From assembly GCA_934047225.1 (NCBI GenBank), contig OW204005.1, forward strand, positions 24,870,396-24,934,395: a DNA stretch of 64,000 bases, written 5' to 3'. Of the stretch, positions 1 through 10,046 are shown piece by piece. The notes under the pieces were generated by a model. That model searched no databases. It saw only the letters and a list, made by a program, of their open reading frames with translations, and had not been told where the DNA came from. Position 1 is the stretch's first letter, and the number at the start of each line of letters is the position of its first letter. Both the position numbers and the translations under genes were made by a program. This DNA comes from Ypsolopha sequella. Lineage: Eukaryota; Arthropoda; Insecta; Lepidoptera; Ypsolophidae.

Positions 1-2
1 TA

Positions 3-494
3 AGCAAAGACCATTTGCAAGATTTTGATTCATATGTAATTTTATGGCCCAAGTTTGGCTCCAAAACAGACTCTAGTTCCCATAGACAGTCGGGCTGGAA
101 ATTAGCTAAAAATGAAGACCAGAGTCTAGATATACAGTATTGGCTTAAAACGCTTATATCAGTTTCCAAAGTTAGACGGAAAACAGTCCCTAGTTTAGAT
201 TCCCTTTTTATATCAACTAGAGGTAAAGTACGTGCAGCTACAAGAGCTATTATCGCAGGATGGGTAAAGACTGCTCTTACAGAAATCGGTATAACCACAA
301 GCCCTGGAAGCATTCGATCGGCTGTAGGCTCATCGCGCTTTAATTCAGAAATGCCCTTAGATGATATATTAAAAAAGGGTAATTGGCAAAACGGCCATAA
401 CTTCTTAAAATACTATTGTAAAAGTATTGAGCGAGGGCCTGTAACCGTTGATCAGGATGTTTTGCCTACCGATTGTTTTGAGGCAATTGATTAA
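3..494 (+). CDS. Tyrosine recombinase, C-terminal catalytic part (partial)
   Basis: The frame is open to the left window edge, so this is a 3' fragment; the first methionine-like start in view (position 15) is not meaningful. Counting from there, the C-terminal half carries the lambda-integrase-type pattern: GSIRSAVGS with the box-II arginine near residue 101, GNW near 122-124 in the H/W position, and the LKYYC pair near 131-135 that would supply the nucleophilic tyrosine. The preceding LDSLFIS...VRAATRAIIAGWVK segment matches the usual approach to box II in retroelement recombinases. The enzyme would integrate circular DNA copies without a target duplication. No frameshift or stop occurs in the visible part. 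Confidence 0.65.
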   Translation, partial: SKDHLQDFDSYVILWPKFGSKTDSSSHRQSGWKLAKNEDQSLDIQYWLKTLISVSKVRRKTVPSLDSLFISTRGKVRAATRAIIAGWVKTALTEIGITTSPGSIRSAVGSSRFNSEMPLDDILKKGNWQNGHNFLKYYCKSIERGPVTVDQDVLPTDCFEAID

Positions 495-752
495 GTAATT
501 TAAGGTTGAGTTAATTCCTTAAGTTGATTAAGTTTAAAAGGTGATCTCATGTTTAAGTCTGTTTTTAAGTCCTTTTAAATGTAGTTGATTTAGAGCTTAC
601 TTAAGATTAGGTAACTAAATAATAAAATCTGGCTTTTATGTTCTAACCTGTATGGGTTTAATTTCATTTTCCATTATAGTAGTCACAGTACCCCATTGAC
701 CGCCGGCAGAAAATAAACACTTCTCATAAGGGTCAAGCAAAGGCACAGACAC
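495..752. other. AT-rich non-coding stretch after the recombinase
   Basis: There is no open frame of substance. It contains AATAAA near 618, a possible polyadenylation signal for the recombinase transcript. CTCATAAGGGTCAAGC at 723-738 recurs in direct orientation at 991-1006, at the start of the right arm of the inverted repeat. Confidence 0.5.
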
Positions 753-1064
753 AAAATATTGATGTTTTTCCCCCAAAGGGATAAAAACATTTATTTTGGG
801 TCTTGCCGAAGCTTGACCCTCAATTTTAAGGCCTTGCCGGCTTAAAAAAGGTACTGAAGCGCCTAGCGAACTAGCCGGCGCGGGCGGGCGGTGCGCGGTG
901 AGAGTGAGCGAGATAGCTGCGAGACCACTAGACCGCGCACCGATGGGAGCTGATAGCACGTCAACTGTAGTATGGATGGGAAGAGGTAATCTCATAAGGG
1001 TCAAGCTTCGGCAAGACCCAAAATAAATGTTTTTATCCCTTTGGGGGAAAAACATCAATATTTT
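753..1064. repeat. 68-bp perfect inverted repeat (arms 753-820 and 997-1064)
   Basis: The arm 753-820 is the exact reverse complement of 997-1064, with a 176-bp GC-rich spacer (821-996) between them. The arms contain a run of C/G (TTTTTCCCCCAAAGGG) and end in AGGGTCAAGC. The position after a tyrosine recombinase suggests the internal complementary region and right terminal repeat of a DIRS element. A foldback or MITE-like insertion is the alternative. The outer end coincides with the truncation point of the BEL-1 3' LTR. Confidence 0.8.
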
Positions 1065-1100
1065 TCTTTGAACTTGTTAAGCTCCAAGGAGTCAGCAACA
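1065..1100 (-). repeat. BEL-1 3' LTR remnant
   Basis: Bases 1073-1100 are identical to 19041-19068, the first 28 bases (minus strand, starting TGTTGCTGACTCC) of the solo LTR of this family. Similarity fades towards 1065, where the DIRS-like inverted repeat begins. On the minus strand a purine-rich tract (AGCGAGGAGGAGT, about 1104-1116) lies just upstream and is the likely polypurine tract. Confidence 0.75.
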
Positions 1101-1169
1101 TAACTCCTCCTCGCTATAGGCTACTTATGGGGTGGCTGACTCAGTAGCACAACTAACCTATTGGCAGGC

Positions 1170-3352
1170 CTACGCATGGCGTCCTTTAGTCGATACCTCT
1201 ACCATACGAACACGATTATCACGACCAGGTACGACCCCTACAACCTTACCTCTAGGCCAGACATTTCTAGGAAAATTTGGATCGGCAATGAGAACTAAGT
1301 CCCCTACATTAACTAAAATTCCTGCATCCGATGTCCAACGATGACGTACCTGTAGACTAGGAAAGTACTCACCTAACCAACGAGACCAAAATTTATTAAC
1401 TAAACGATTTGCAAATCGCCATTGCTTCCGCAAATTCAGATCTTCATCAAAAAATTCCCAAGGTCTTGGTAAAGGTTTGGAAGAACCAATCAAAAGTGAT
1501 TAGGAATAAGTGCCTCTTCGTCCTCAATATCTGAATAATAATTAAGCCAATAGACTTTCTTAACAAAAAACTTATCTAAAAACAATAAAACATACGAAAA
1601 ACTTCTAACTAATCGTCGCCAGTTAGAAAATCGTTCATCATGTATTAATTTACGAACAGGCTGTCGTTCCTCAATCTGTCTAACCTCTTCATTTTCCGGG
1701 TCTGGCTTCATCTGGGGCCAATTTTCTTCTGGGAGACGGAGAAACTCCGGGCCACAAAGCCACCTGTCATTAGAATTATCCTTCGCTCTTGTAGCCTCAT
1801 CAGCGACATTGATAGTTCCTGGTAGCCATCTCCACTCTTGAGGCTTAGACAGTTCATCAATTTCAGCCAGGTGGTTTGAAACAAAGACTTTGTCTTTTCT
1901 AGGGTTCTTATTGATCCAGAACCAAACTGTCTTAGAGTCAGTCCAAAAATATTTCTTACTAATCTTAAGCGACTGCTCTTTAACAACCATATGTCCAAGT
2001 CGGGCCCCTAGCAAAGCTCCTTGTAGCTCAAGCCAGGGTATCGTGACTGATTTCAATGGGGCTACTCGGCTCTTTCCAGCAACAAAGACAACTTGCTCAT
2101 ATCTACGCAAGTAAACTACGCAGGCGTAAGCTTCTTCGGAAGCATCAACAAAAACATGTAGTTGAAGATCGTCGTAGCCAAGAAGGCCATAATGTCTGGG
2201 GATAGAGAATTCTTGTTTCTTCCTTACCTTTTGAAGCCAAAGAAACCATTGTTGCGATGTCGTGTCGTCAACTTGCTGATCCCAGTTCTTACCGCTACGC
2301 CAGAGTTCTTGTAGAAAAATTTTACCTTTTATCATGAAGGGGCTTAGCAAGCCAAGCGGATCAAACACAGACATGACCACTTTCAAAATTTCTCGCTTGG
2401 TTGGCTTACGCAAACATTCCACAATCTCTTTATCTACCTTTTTTAGGCTTAGTGCCATCTAGTGCCATCACCGGGTTTCCAAATGACACCCAAGGCTCGC
2501 TCAATCTCGTCTGACTTTTGGAGTAAACTGACAGTAGCTCCATCTGTTTTCTGAGGAAGCACGGCAGGTATGTTTGAAGCCCAACCACGTATGTCAAATC
2601 CCCCCGCTTTGTGTATCATAATGACATCTTTCACTAACTGCCTGGCCTCTTTCTCGGTGTCTACCGAATCCAAGTAATCATCGACGTAATGACGTTTATT
2701 AATCGCTTCCACAGCACGCGGATGAGACGCCGCAAAATCTTTATTTCGCAAAAGTATTACGTCTCAGAATGTAGGTAGCCGTGCAAGGAGACGACTTGGC
2801 ACCAAAAATCATGGATGTCATTCTATAGATACTGGGTGGATTTTTTCTATTCGTTCCACGCCATAGGAAGCACTGGGAATTCTGATCTTCCTCTATAATT
2901 TTAACCTGCATAAACATTTCACGTATGTCACCTGTCACGCCAATGGCTCGTTCACGGAAACGTAATAAAACTCCAACGAGAGAATTTAAGAGGTCTGGGC
3001 CAGAAACAAGTTCAGTATTAAGGGAAACGCCCTTTGTCTCTGCTTTAGCGTCATACACTACACGCAGTTTTCCCGGTTTATTCATGTTCCTAACCCCGAA
3101 ATGCGGAAGAAACCAAACTCTGCCTGATGGTTTATCATGAACTTCTTCAGCATAGTCCTTGTCAAGCATGTTCTGCATCTGTTTCGAATAGTCACTGGCG
3201 AAACTAGCATCAGAATCCATCATCTTTTCAATTATCTTCAAGCGGTGTTCAGCATTTCGGCGATTGTCCGGGAATTTGACATCATCTGTTCTCCAGCGTA
3301 GACCGGTCTCCCATCTGTCTCCAATCTTCTTAGACTTGGTATCTAGAATGTC
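1170..3352 (-). pseudogene. BEL-1 pol: reverse transcriptase, RNase H, integrase C-terminus
   Basis: Broken into frames 3241-2741, 2751-2449, 2458-1490 and 1493-1170. The first carries the RT palm start (LRVVYDAK, GVTGDIREMF), the second the catalytic YVDD within HYVDDYLDS, and the third RNase H-like sequence (DASEEAYACVVYLRR, PWLELQGALLGARLG). The last holds the BEL integrase tail (PRPWEFFDEDLNLRKQWRF, then HRWTSDAGILVNVGDLVLI). Breaks include a frameshift near 2745, a 10-bp tandem duplication at 2450-2469, and a one-base loss near 1490 within the conserved PNHF-L-GSS motif. The HHCC finger and the D, D and E residues of integrase are absent between about 1535 and the PNHF motif. The gene cannot make a working enzyme. 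Confidence 0.85.
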
Positions 3353-3357
3353 TAAGG
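3353..3357. other. Target-site duplication TAAGG, left copy
   Basis: TAAGG at 3353-3357 is repeated exactly at 7730-7734 on the far side of Copia-1. Removing the element and one copy restores the BEL-1 reading frame across the site. Confidence 0.95.
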
Positions 3358-3513
3358 TGTTGGAATCTATTATTATTGTCTATGTTATGAAAAGGAACTA
3401 TTTTCGTTTTCTGTTGTTTTTCCTGTCATTCGTCATCCTCTTGTATCGCCTAGAAAAATGGCTGTTCTTTTATAAATAAATAATACGATAATAATACTGG
3501 TTCACTTTTATTA
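3358..3513 (+). repeat. Copia-1 5' LTR
   Basis: It starts TGTTGGAATC and ends CTTTTATTA, so the right end is not the usual CA; the exact end is fixed by the target duplication beyond the other LTR. TTTTATAAATAAATAA near 3470-3484 offers a TATA-like or polyadenylation signal. Confidence 0.95.
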
Positions 3514-3526
3514 GGTTATGGGCCCC
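3514..3526 (+). promoter_or_regulatory. Copia-1 primer-binding site
   Basis: GGTTATGGGCCCC follows the LTR directly. Insect Copia elements prime minus-strand synthesis with an internal fragment of initiator tRNA-Met, and their sites have this GGTTATGGGCCC form. Confidence 0.8.
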
Positions 3527-3592
3527 CCATAAAGTAGGGCAGAAAAAAAATTGATTGTTAGTAAAGAAATCTAACAACTCAAGCGAATAATA

Positions 3593-6500
3593 ATGGCGTC
3601 GGCGTCGTTGGAAAGAACCGGGACGCGAAGTGGATTACCCCAGCTAGAGGGAGGAAATTTTGGAAACTGGCTCTTCAGGGTATTGGCTCTAATGGAAGAG
3701 CAGCAGTGCCGTTTTACTGTGGACCTAAACATGGATGAAATTATAAAAAAGAAAAAGGAAGACGAGACTTTCAAGAAAGCTGATGCAAAAGCCAAAAATA
3801 TAATTATCCAGTCAATACAGGACAAGCACCTCGAGTATATAAGGGAGGCTAAAAGCGCAAAAGAAATGGTCGAGAACTTGAAAAAAATCTTTGAGAGAAA
3901 AAGCATCCTTTCTAGTCTTTATCTGAGAAAGACTCTTATTCAGTTAAAATGTAAAAAAGGAGAGAAGCTCGAGGAGCATTTTAGTAAATTTGACAGAATC
4001 ATCAGAGACCTAGAGGCAACAGGTAAAAAGTTGGACGAAGCGGACAAAGTATGTCATCTGCTACTCAGTATGGATGATGCTTATCAGCCAACTATCACGG
4101 CACTAGAAACTACCAATATGGAGCTTACACTTGATTACACAAAGAGCAAGCTGTTGGATGCAGAGCTGAAAATGACAGATGAAAGAATGGAACCGCAAGC
4201 AAGTGTGGGAAATTGGTCTTTTACTGGAGAGGCAATAAAATGCTACACATGTGGGAAGCCTGGACATTTTGCACGAAACTGTAGAGGTACTCGTAGAAGT
4301 CGTGGATTTCGTGGAAGACAGCCTTCAAGACGTGGTTTAAATTATACAAGAAGACCTGAAGTAAATGTAACAAGTGAAGACACAGAAGACTACAGTTTTA
4401 TAGCATGTGCGGTAAGTGCTGCAGAAAGAAATGACAGAATAATATTTGTCATTGACTCTGGATCAACATACAATATGGTAGACGAAAAGTTCAGCAAATA
4501 CATGACTGAAATCCAGGAAATTGAGACAATAAGTATTAGAGTAGCAAATGGCCAAACTATACAGATTAACAAAAAAGGAAAAATAAAGATTAAGTCAAAG
4601 GAAGGAATTACAGTGACGATCGAAGCATTGATTGGATGTGATTTGTCACACAACCTAATTTCAGTAAGGAAACTTAATAACAGAGGAAGTTCAGTAATAT
4701 TTAGAAAGAATACGGTGATGATAAATACACCCATAGGACAAATACAGGGAAAATGCAATGGAAGCTTATTCACTATGAATTTTAAAATTTTACAAGAAGA
4801 AGGAAATGCTTGTATTACAGAAAACAAAAATGTATGGCATCGAAGAATGGGCCATCTAAATCGTGGTGGATTAAAAATACTGGGTCTGCCTCAGTCTGAT
4901 GAAAAGTGTCCAGTATGTATGGAAGCAAAAGGAGCTAGAAATTCATTTCAATTACAAGAGACACCTAGAACAAGCAGAGTTGGTGAACTTATACACTCTG
5001 ACATAGGAGGACCACTCAACCCTGAAACAAGCAACGGTGAAAAATTTTATCTGACAATAATAGATGACTTTTCACATTTCACAGAAGTTTATCTTCTACA
5101 GTACAAAAGTCAGGCAAAAGATTACATAATGCAGTACATTAAAAGGATGAAAGCAAAGGGAATTAATGTTAGCCGAATCAGGACTGACAATGGAGGTGAA
5201 TTTATATCACGAGAGCTGACAACATTCTGTAAAGACAATGGTATACAACAGGAGTTCACATGTAGCTATACACCGCAGCAAAATGGTGTCGCGGAGAGGA
5301 TGAATCGCACATTAATGAATAAGGTGAGAGCTTTGTTTTTAGATAGCTCCCTACCAAAACATTTATGGGGTGAAGCTTTGCATTGTGCGACATACCAATT
5401 GAATAGATCACCCACAGTTGCATTAAAAGGAGACACGCCTGCAAACATAATGTATGGCAAAAGAAATCTTAACAATTTGAAAGTTTTTGGAAGCAAGGCC
5501 TGGGTAGTGAACTTGCCTAGACAAGGAAAATTGGAGCCTAGAGCTATTGAGATGATAATGGTGGGGTATAATAATAATGGCTACCGTTTATGGAATCCCC
5601 GTACTAATAAAATAATTATCTCAAGGGACGTAAAATTTGATGAAACAAAATACAAATACCAAGAAGTTAAAGCTAAAGAAAGCTCAAATGTAACAATTTA
5701 TTTTGACACAGAAGATGATGACATTCAACAACAACAAAAAATAATAGAAAGTACACAAAAAGAAGCAGAAATACAGCAAGAAGAACCAGCAATAATTCAG
5801 GAAGATATAGGAGCACAAGCAGAAGCTCAAAATGAAAACCCAGAAGTGAATAAAAGAGAGACACATTTACCAACAAAATACAATGATTATGAAATGTATC
5901 TAGCTTATGCTCTTATCTCGGAAGAAGAAGATCCAATTACCTATGAAGAAGCTATACAGAGAGATGAGCAATGGAAGAATGCAATAAGTAAGGAAATTAA
6001 ATCATTGCAACAACAAAACACCTGGACTGAGACTACACTTCCAAAAGGAAAGAAAGCCATTGACACGAAATGGGTCTTTAAAACAAAATCTGACGGGACA
6101 AGAAAAGCAAGATTGGTTGCACGAGGTTTTCAGCAGGAGACATATGAGAATGTCTATTCACCCGTTGCAAAAATTCCTACAATAAGATTGGGTTTAGCAC
6201 AAGCACTAAACCATGACTGGCAAGTAAGGCAATTAGATATACCCTCAGCTTTTTTAAATGGGAAGCTAGATTCAGAAGTATATATCAAAATACCAAAAGG
6301 ACTAAAAGATACAAACAGCGGAAAAGTACTAAGATTACATAAATCATTGTATGGACTTAAAGAGTCTCCACGTTGTTGGAATGAGCGAATGAATGATTTC
6401 TGTGAGACAATTGACATGAAGAGATCAAATTATGACGCTTGCCTTTACATAGGAGAGAACATCTGGCTTATACTATTTGTTGATGATATCATCATTTTTG

Positions 6501-7402
6501 GAAGCTCAGAGAAAATTGAGCTAGCCGTTCAATGTTTACAACATGAGTTTAATGCTAAAGACCTGGGAAATGTATCAACATTTTTAGGTATAGACATAAG
6601 TAGAAAAGAAAACACATTACAACTTTCACAGAAGAGATTTATTGACACTTTATTACAGAAGTACAAGATGAGTGAATGTAAGGAGTCTCGTACACCGATG
6701 GAGCCCGGATTCAGCTATGAAGAAAAAGGTCTAGTGATAGATGTGCCATATCGAGAGCTCATAGGCAGTCTGACGTACCTCGCAATGAGTAGTCGACCTG
6801 ATATCAGCTTTGCTACATCATATCTTGGTAGGCATCTTGAAAAACCAACAGAAACGCTTTGGAAAGCTTGTAAAAGAGTCCTACGTTATCTGAAAGGAAC
6901 GAGAGATTTAATGTTAACCTACAAGAAAAATGAATCCAATCCTTGCATTTTAGCCTATTCAGATGCAGATTGGGCTGGAGATAGAAATGACCGCAAAAGT
7001 ACAAGTGGCATGACGGTATTTTATGGTCAGAACCTAGTGTCATGGTCATCGAAGAAACAACAAACTGTTGCTCTGTCCACAGCTGAGGCTGAGTATGTTG
7101 CTGCTGCAATGTGCACTTCGGAAATTATTTACATAAAGGGACTGTCAAGTGATTTTCAAAATGAATGTAGTGCAGTGTTACTTGTGGACAATCAAAGTGC
7201 TATAAAGATGATAATGAACTATGAAAACACGAAGCGATCCAAACACATAGACATAAAAGTGCATTTTATAAAAGACCATGTTGCAAAGAATACCGTGTTG
7301 ATTGATTACGTGAAAAGTGACTCTAATGTGGCGGATGTTATGACCAAACCACTGAGTGCCGAAAAGTTTTCATTTTTTAGGCAGAAAATGTGTAATTGTT
7401 AA
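3593..7402 (+). CDS. Copia-1 gag-pol polyprotein (1269 residues)
   Basis: One uninterrupted frame with all Ty1/Copia domains in the family order. Gag occupies roughly the first 210 residues. A CCHC zinc knuckle (C217, C220, H225, C230) is followed by an aspartic protease with DSG at 288-290. Integrase has an HHCC finger (H416, H421, C439, C442) and catalytic D470, D532, E568 with the typical 35-residue D-E spacing. Reverse transcriptase has FVDD at 962-965, F replacing the common Y. RNase H has D1124, E1165 and D1199. The start ATG lies 66 bases past the primer site and no earlier in-frame ATG precedes it. Length and motifs are complete, so the protein is probably functional. Confidence 0.97.
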   Translation: MASASLERTGTRSGLPQLEGGNFGNWLFRVLALMEEQQCRFTVDLNMDEIIKKKKEDETFKKADAKAKNIIIQSIQDKHLEYIREAKSAKEMVENLKKIFERKSILSSLYLRKTLIQLKCKKGEKLEEHFSKFDRIIRDLEATGKKLDEADKVCHLLLSMDDAYQPTITALETTNMELTLDYTKSKLLDAELKMTDERMEPQASVGNWSFTGEAIKCYTCGKPGHFARNCRGTRRSRGFRGRQPSRRGLNYTRRPEVNVTSEDTEDYSFIACAVSAAERNDRIIFVIDSGSTYNMVDEKFSKYMTEIQEIETISIRVANGQTIQINKKGKIKIKSKEGITVTIEALIGCDLSHNLISVRKLNNRGSSVIFRKNTVMINTPIGQIQGKCNGSLFTMNFKILQEEGNACITENKNVWHRRMGHLNRGGLKILGLPQSDEKCPVCMEAKGARNSFQLQETPRTSRVGELIHSDIGGPLNPETSNGEKFYLTIIDDFSHFTEVYLLQYKSQAKDYIMQYIKRMKAKGINVSRIRTDNGGEFISRELTTFCKDNGIQQEFTCSYTPQQNGVAERMNRTLMNKVRALFLDSSLPKHLWGEALHCATYQLNRSPTVALKGDTPANIMYGKRNLNNLKVFGSKAWVVNLPRQGKLEPRAIEMIMVGYNNNGYRLWNPRTNKIIISRDVKFDETKYKYQEVKAKESSNVTIYFDTEDDDIQQQQKIIESTQKEAEIQQEEPAIIQEDIGAQAEAQNENPEVNKRETHLPTKYNDYEMYLAYALISEEEDPITYEEAIQRDEQWKNAISKEIKSLQQQNTWTETTLPKGKKAIDTKWVFKTKSDGTRKARLVARGFQQETYENVYSPVAKIPTIRLGLAQALNHDWQVRQLDIPSAFLNGKLDSEVYIKIPKGLKDTNSGKVLRLHKSLYGLKESPRCWNERMNDFCETIDMKRSNYDACLYIGENIWLILFVDDIIIFGSSEKIELAVQCLQHEFNAKDLGNVSTFLGIDISRKENTLQLSQKRFIDTLLQKYKMSECKESRTPMEPGFSYEEKGLVIDVPYRELIGSLTYLAMSSRPDISFATSYLGRHLEKPTETLWKACKRVLRYLKGTRDLMLTYKKNESNPCILAYSDADWAGDRNDRKSTSGMTVFYGQNLVSWSSKKQQTVALSTAEAEYVAAAMCTSEIIYIKGLSSDFQNECSAVLLVDNQSAIKMIMNYENTKRSKHIDIKVHFIKDHVAKNTVLIDYVKSDSNVADVMTKPLSAEKFSFFRQKMCNC

Positions 7403-7573
7403 AAATATTTTTCATGATAGATTGTTTATTTATATCGATTGACAGTAAAAATGTTGCCAGGAATTTTATGTTACCAGACAATAAAAATTAATTTCTACCA
7501 ATTTCAAGTTATTCGAGAATAAATACTGAAATATAAAATTATAAATTTTAGGAAACTTGAAATTGAAGGGGGC
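7403..7573 (+). promoter_or_regulatory. Copia-1 3' non-coding region with polypurine tract
   Basis: A short AT-rich trailer ends in GAAGGGGGC (7565-7573) directly before the 3' LTR, the usual place and composition of the plus-strand primer. Confidence 0.85.
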
Positions 7574-7729
7574 TGTTGGAATCTATTATTATTGTCTATG
7601 TTATGAAAAGGAACTATTTTCGTTTTCTGTTGTTTTTCCTGTCATTCGTCATCCTCTTGTATCGCCTAGAAAAATGGCTGTTCTTTTATAAATAAATAAT
7701 ACGATAATAATACTGGTTCACTTTTATTA
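7574..7729 (+). repeat. Copia-1 3' LTR
   Basis: 156 bp, matching the 5' LTR at every position I compared. It is followed by the second TAAGG (7730-7734) and then BEL-1 sequence. Confidence 0.95.
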
Positions 7730-7734
7730 TAAGG

Positions 7735-8110
7735 CACGACGTTCATCAGGAGAGAACCTCCTGTTATCTTTGTACCATATCCCTATGTTGTCGAGATGGA
7801 AATAATCCTGCATGAGGTCATGTAGTTCATCATCTGTCTGTCTTACGTGGCAGGATAGCTCAAACTTATTATCTGTAAGTGATGATGAAAATCCATGCAA
7901 CACCCATCCCAACAAAGTGCGTGATGCAACTGGCTCATTTTTTTTGCCTTCTCTTACCTCGCGGCTTACAATAAGATGCGAATTGTCTTGTCCAATCAAT
8001 AACGATGGTTTACCTTTAAAGGTCTCCAGAGGAATCTCTTTTAAGTGTTCAAAGGATAGCTGATCTTCAGTGACGGTGTAATAGGGTAGCGTCAAATTAT
8101 CTACCGTGCG
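7735..8110 (-). pseudogene. BEL-1 protease-RT linker region
   Basis: On the minus strand the frame reads LLIGQDNSHLIVSREV and LGWVLHG, signatures of the BEL polyprotein between protease and reverse transcriptase. It runs straight into the Copia-1 insertion at SPDERRAL, and its continuation is found on the other side from 3352 downwards (NRRNAEHRLKIIEKM). It is out of frame with the gag-protease frame near 8100-8110, a one-step frameshift. Confidence 0.85.
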
Positions 8111-9833
8111 AACTCTTATCTATTCGGTGAGTCCCCTCGGCCGTACGTACAGTCAATGTCACTATCTGTCTGTCTATCATTTCACTACCACCAATAGCTC
8201 CATGAAGGTTTAAGTCGGCTTGAGGTCCAGTAGCTCCTACCCGCCTTGCCACTTCCTTCTCGACGAGAGTGACAGTTGAGCCTTCGTCAAGGAGAGCGTA
8301 TGTGCTAATGCTGCCTTCCGGACCTTCAACACAAATCGGTATGACTTTAAAGTAAACCTTCCTTTTTTGCGCAGACCATACATTAGCAGACGTCTCTCTC
8401 TCTTCAGTCACAGCACTCACACCTACCATTTTTTCATCAAGCTTAGGCTTATCTTTGTGCAAAAGTGTCTGATGACCCGCCATGTTACAAGTCGCACATT
8501 TCTTTTTAGATTTACATCTATCCCTCCGATGACTAGAACTTTGGCACCTTAAGCATAAACGTTGCTTTACTATCCACTCCCAGCGATTATCAATAGGCTC
8601 AGATTTAAATTTAGGGCATGTCTTAATCATATGACTTACCTCTGAGCAAAAAACACAACCGGGTTCTTCTTTTTTAAAGGAAGATACTATATTCGTCGTC
8701 TCATCATCGCATGTGACGAATGCGCTGTCACTAAGGCTCTCTTCCTCCGCCGTATACGCCGTAAAAAGAGTACGCGGCTTTAAGGTTGACGTACCGGGCT
8801 TTGTTTTCATTGGTGGCTCGATAACACCACGCCCACAGATCTCTTGTGCCTCCGACATTAAATACTTAGCTAACAAAGATAACTGCGGCTGGCATGTGCT
8901 CGCGCCCCTACTATAGTCAAGCCAATGATATAACAAGGGCTCCGTCAACTTTTTCAAAATCTCAGATATTAATTCAGGACTGTATAAATAACCAATATTA
9001 CCACATGACTGAATAGCGGCTACACAATTATCAACTTTAGTAGCGAGCTGTACTACCTCGGCCTGCATACCAGTCATTTTAGGCACTCTCCTCATCTCGC
9101 CAATCAACCTACCCAGTACTTGATCGGGCCTACCAAACCTCATCTCGAGAATCCTCATGACATCAGACGCAGAAGTAGTCGCAATCAATCGGGCAGCAAC
9201 CGCCTCCCACGCTTCGCCTTGGAGATACCTCTGTAATCGGGCAAGGTTCTCCTCCTCGGAATAGTGGCCGACCTTAGTCGTCATATCACATGCATTCTTG
9301 AATCTCAACCAACCAAGTGCATCACCTGTAAAAATAGGTAGGTTATTGCTAGTGAGTCTGCCTAAAAGTTTATCATTATTGCTGTGAGAATGTATTAAGG
9401 CTTTAGTAAGCAAGCTTGTCAAGTTAGCGAAATCACTATCCCTACAACGCCGTAGATCATCGCCACCGTTGCAGCCACCCCGCGCACCGTCGTAGACCAC
9501 AGGATCATCATGTGGCTTGTCGTACTTGTCATAGCGCGCAGGGTGATCACTCTCAGGTTCACCAGGAACACCGCAGTAGCAGCGAGTGCGGTCGATCCAG
9601 CTCTCGGTGGTTTTCAATGAGTTTACCGAGCTTCGACTGTGCAAACTTGCCACCTCCTCGTCTAGTCGTACTCGTACTAAAGCTTTTTCAGCCTCTATCT
9701 CTTGACGCTTGAACTCGGCTTCGGATTTTTCTCTTGCAGCTACAATGTCACGGCGCTCCAACTCCGCTAACTCTCGAGCAGCTCGAGCCTCTAAAACACG
9801 TCGTTGCGATACAGCCGAACAAGTTTTTGACAT
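8097..9833 (-). pseudogene. BEL-1 gag and protease (578 residues)
   Basis: An open frame from ATG at 9833. The N-terminal 60 residues are a charged, probably coiled-coil stretch (EARAARELAELERRD). A BEL/Pao gag domain follows (LPIFTGDALGWLRFKNACD). Three cysteine-histidine clusters lie in the C-terminal third (CVFC...HMIKTC, CLRC...HRRDRC, CATC...H). The protease region reads ALLDEGST, where the family normally has DSGS, so serine is replaced by glutamate beside the catalytic aspartate. The frame ends by frameshift at 8097, before the pol linker. It belongs to the 5' half of BEL-1. Confidence 0.88.
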
Positions 9834-10046
9834 CGCGTGATCAGCTGAAGCTTTTTTATCATCTTACTCCAAATTTTTATTTGCAATACGTTTACTCCTT
9901 CGCAGCGACATGTCTTGTCAAAACTTCTACAGCAACAAAATTTCTAAACTTTACCGTACTTCATAAACTTTTACTTTTACGGCTCGAAGACCATATTGTT
10001 TCAAGTGGTTTAAAATCAAACCAGTATTTAAACATAACTTTATATT
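9834..10046 (-). other. BEL-1 5' leader
   Basis: AT-rich sequence between the partial 5' LTR and the gag start. I see no clear primer-binding site beside the LTR end at 10047, so this boundary may be rearranged. Confidence 0.4.

Larger units (their letters stand above)
1..1064 (+). mobile_element. DIRS-like retroelement, 3' part (cut by window edge)
   Basis: The segment holds the end of a tyrosine recombinase reading frame followed by about 260 bases of AT-rich sequence and a 68-bp perfect inverted repeat. DIRS elements characteristically end with a tyrosine recombinase, then an internal complementary region that is the reverse complement of the terminal repeat. The order and spacing here fit that. 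The right arm ends at 1064, directly against a 36-bp remnant of a BEL LTR, as expected if the element inserted into that LTR. I infer that the rest of the LTR lies left of the window. A Crypton or another YR element is the alternative. Confidence 0.55.
3358..7729 (+). mobile_element. Copia-1: intact LTR retrotransposon nested in BEL-1
   Basis: A 4372-bp element with 156-bp LTRs (3358-3513 and 7574-7729), which I read as identical base for base. It has a primer-binding site directly after the 5' LTR, one continuous gag-pol frame, a purine-rich tract before the 3' LTR, and flanking TAAGG duplications. All parts needed for autonomous transposition are visible. Identical LTRs and an open frame point to a very recent insertion. 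Confidence 0.97.

Noticed and set aside
636..1058. Minus-strand 140-residue open frame
   Set aside because: It runs through the 68-bp inverted repeat and its GC-rich spacer; composition and content do not look like a protein.
1132..1344. Plus-strand frame over the BEL-1 integrase tail
   Set aside because: A shadow of the minus-strand frame 1170-1493, which has clear BEL similarity.
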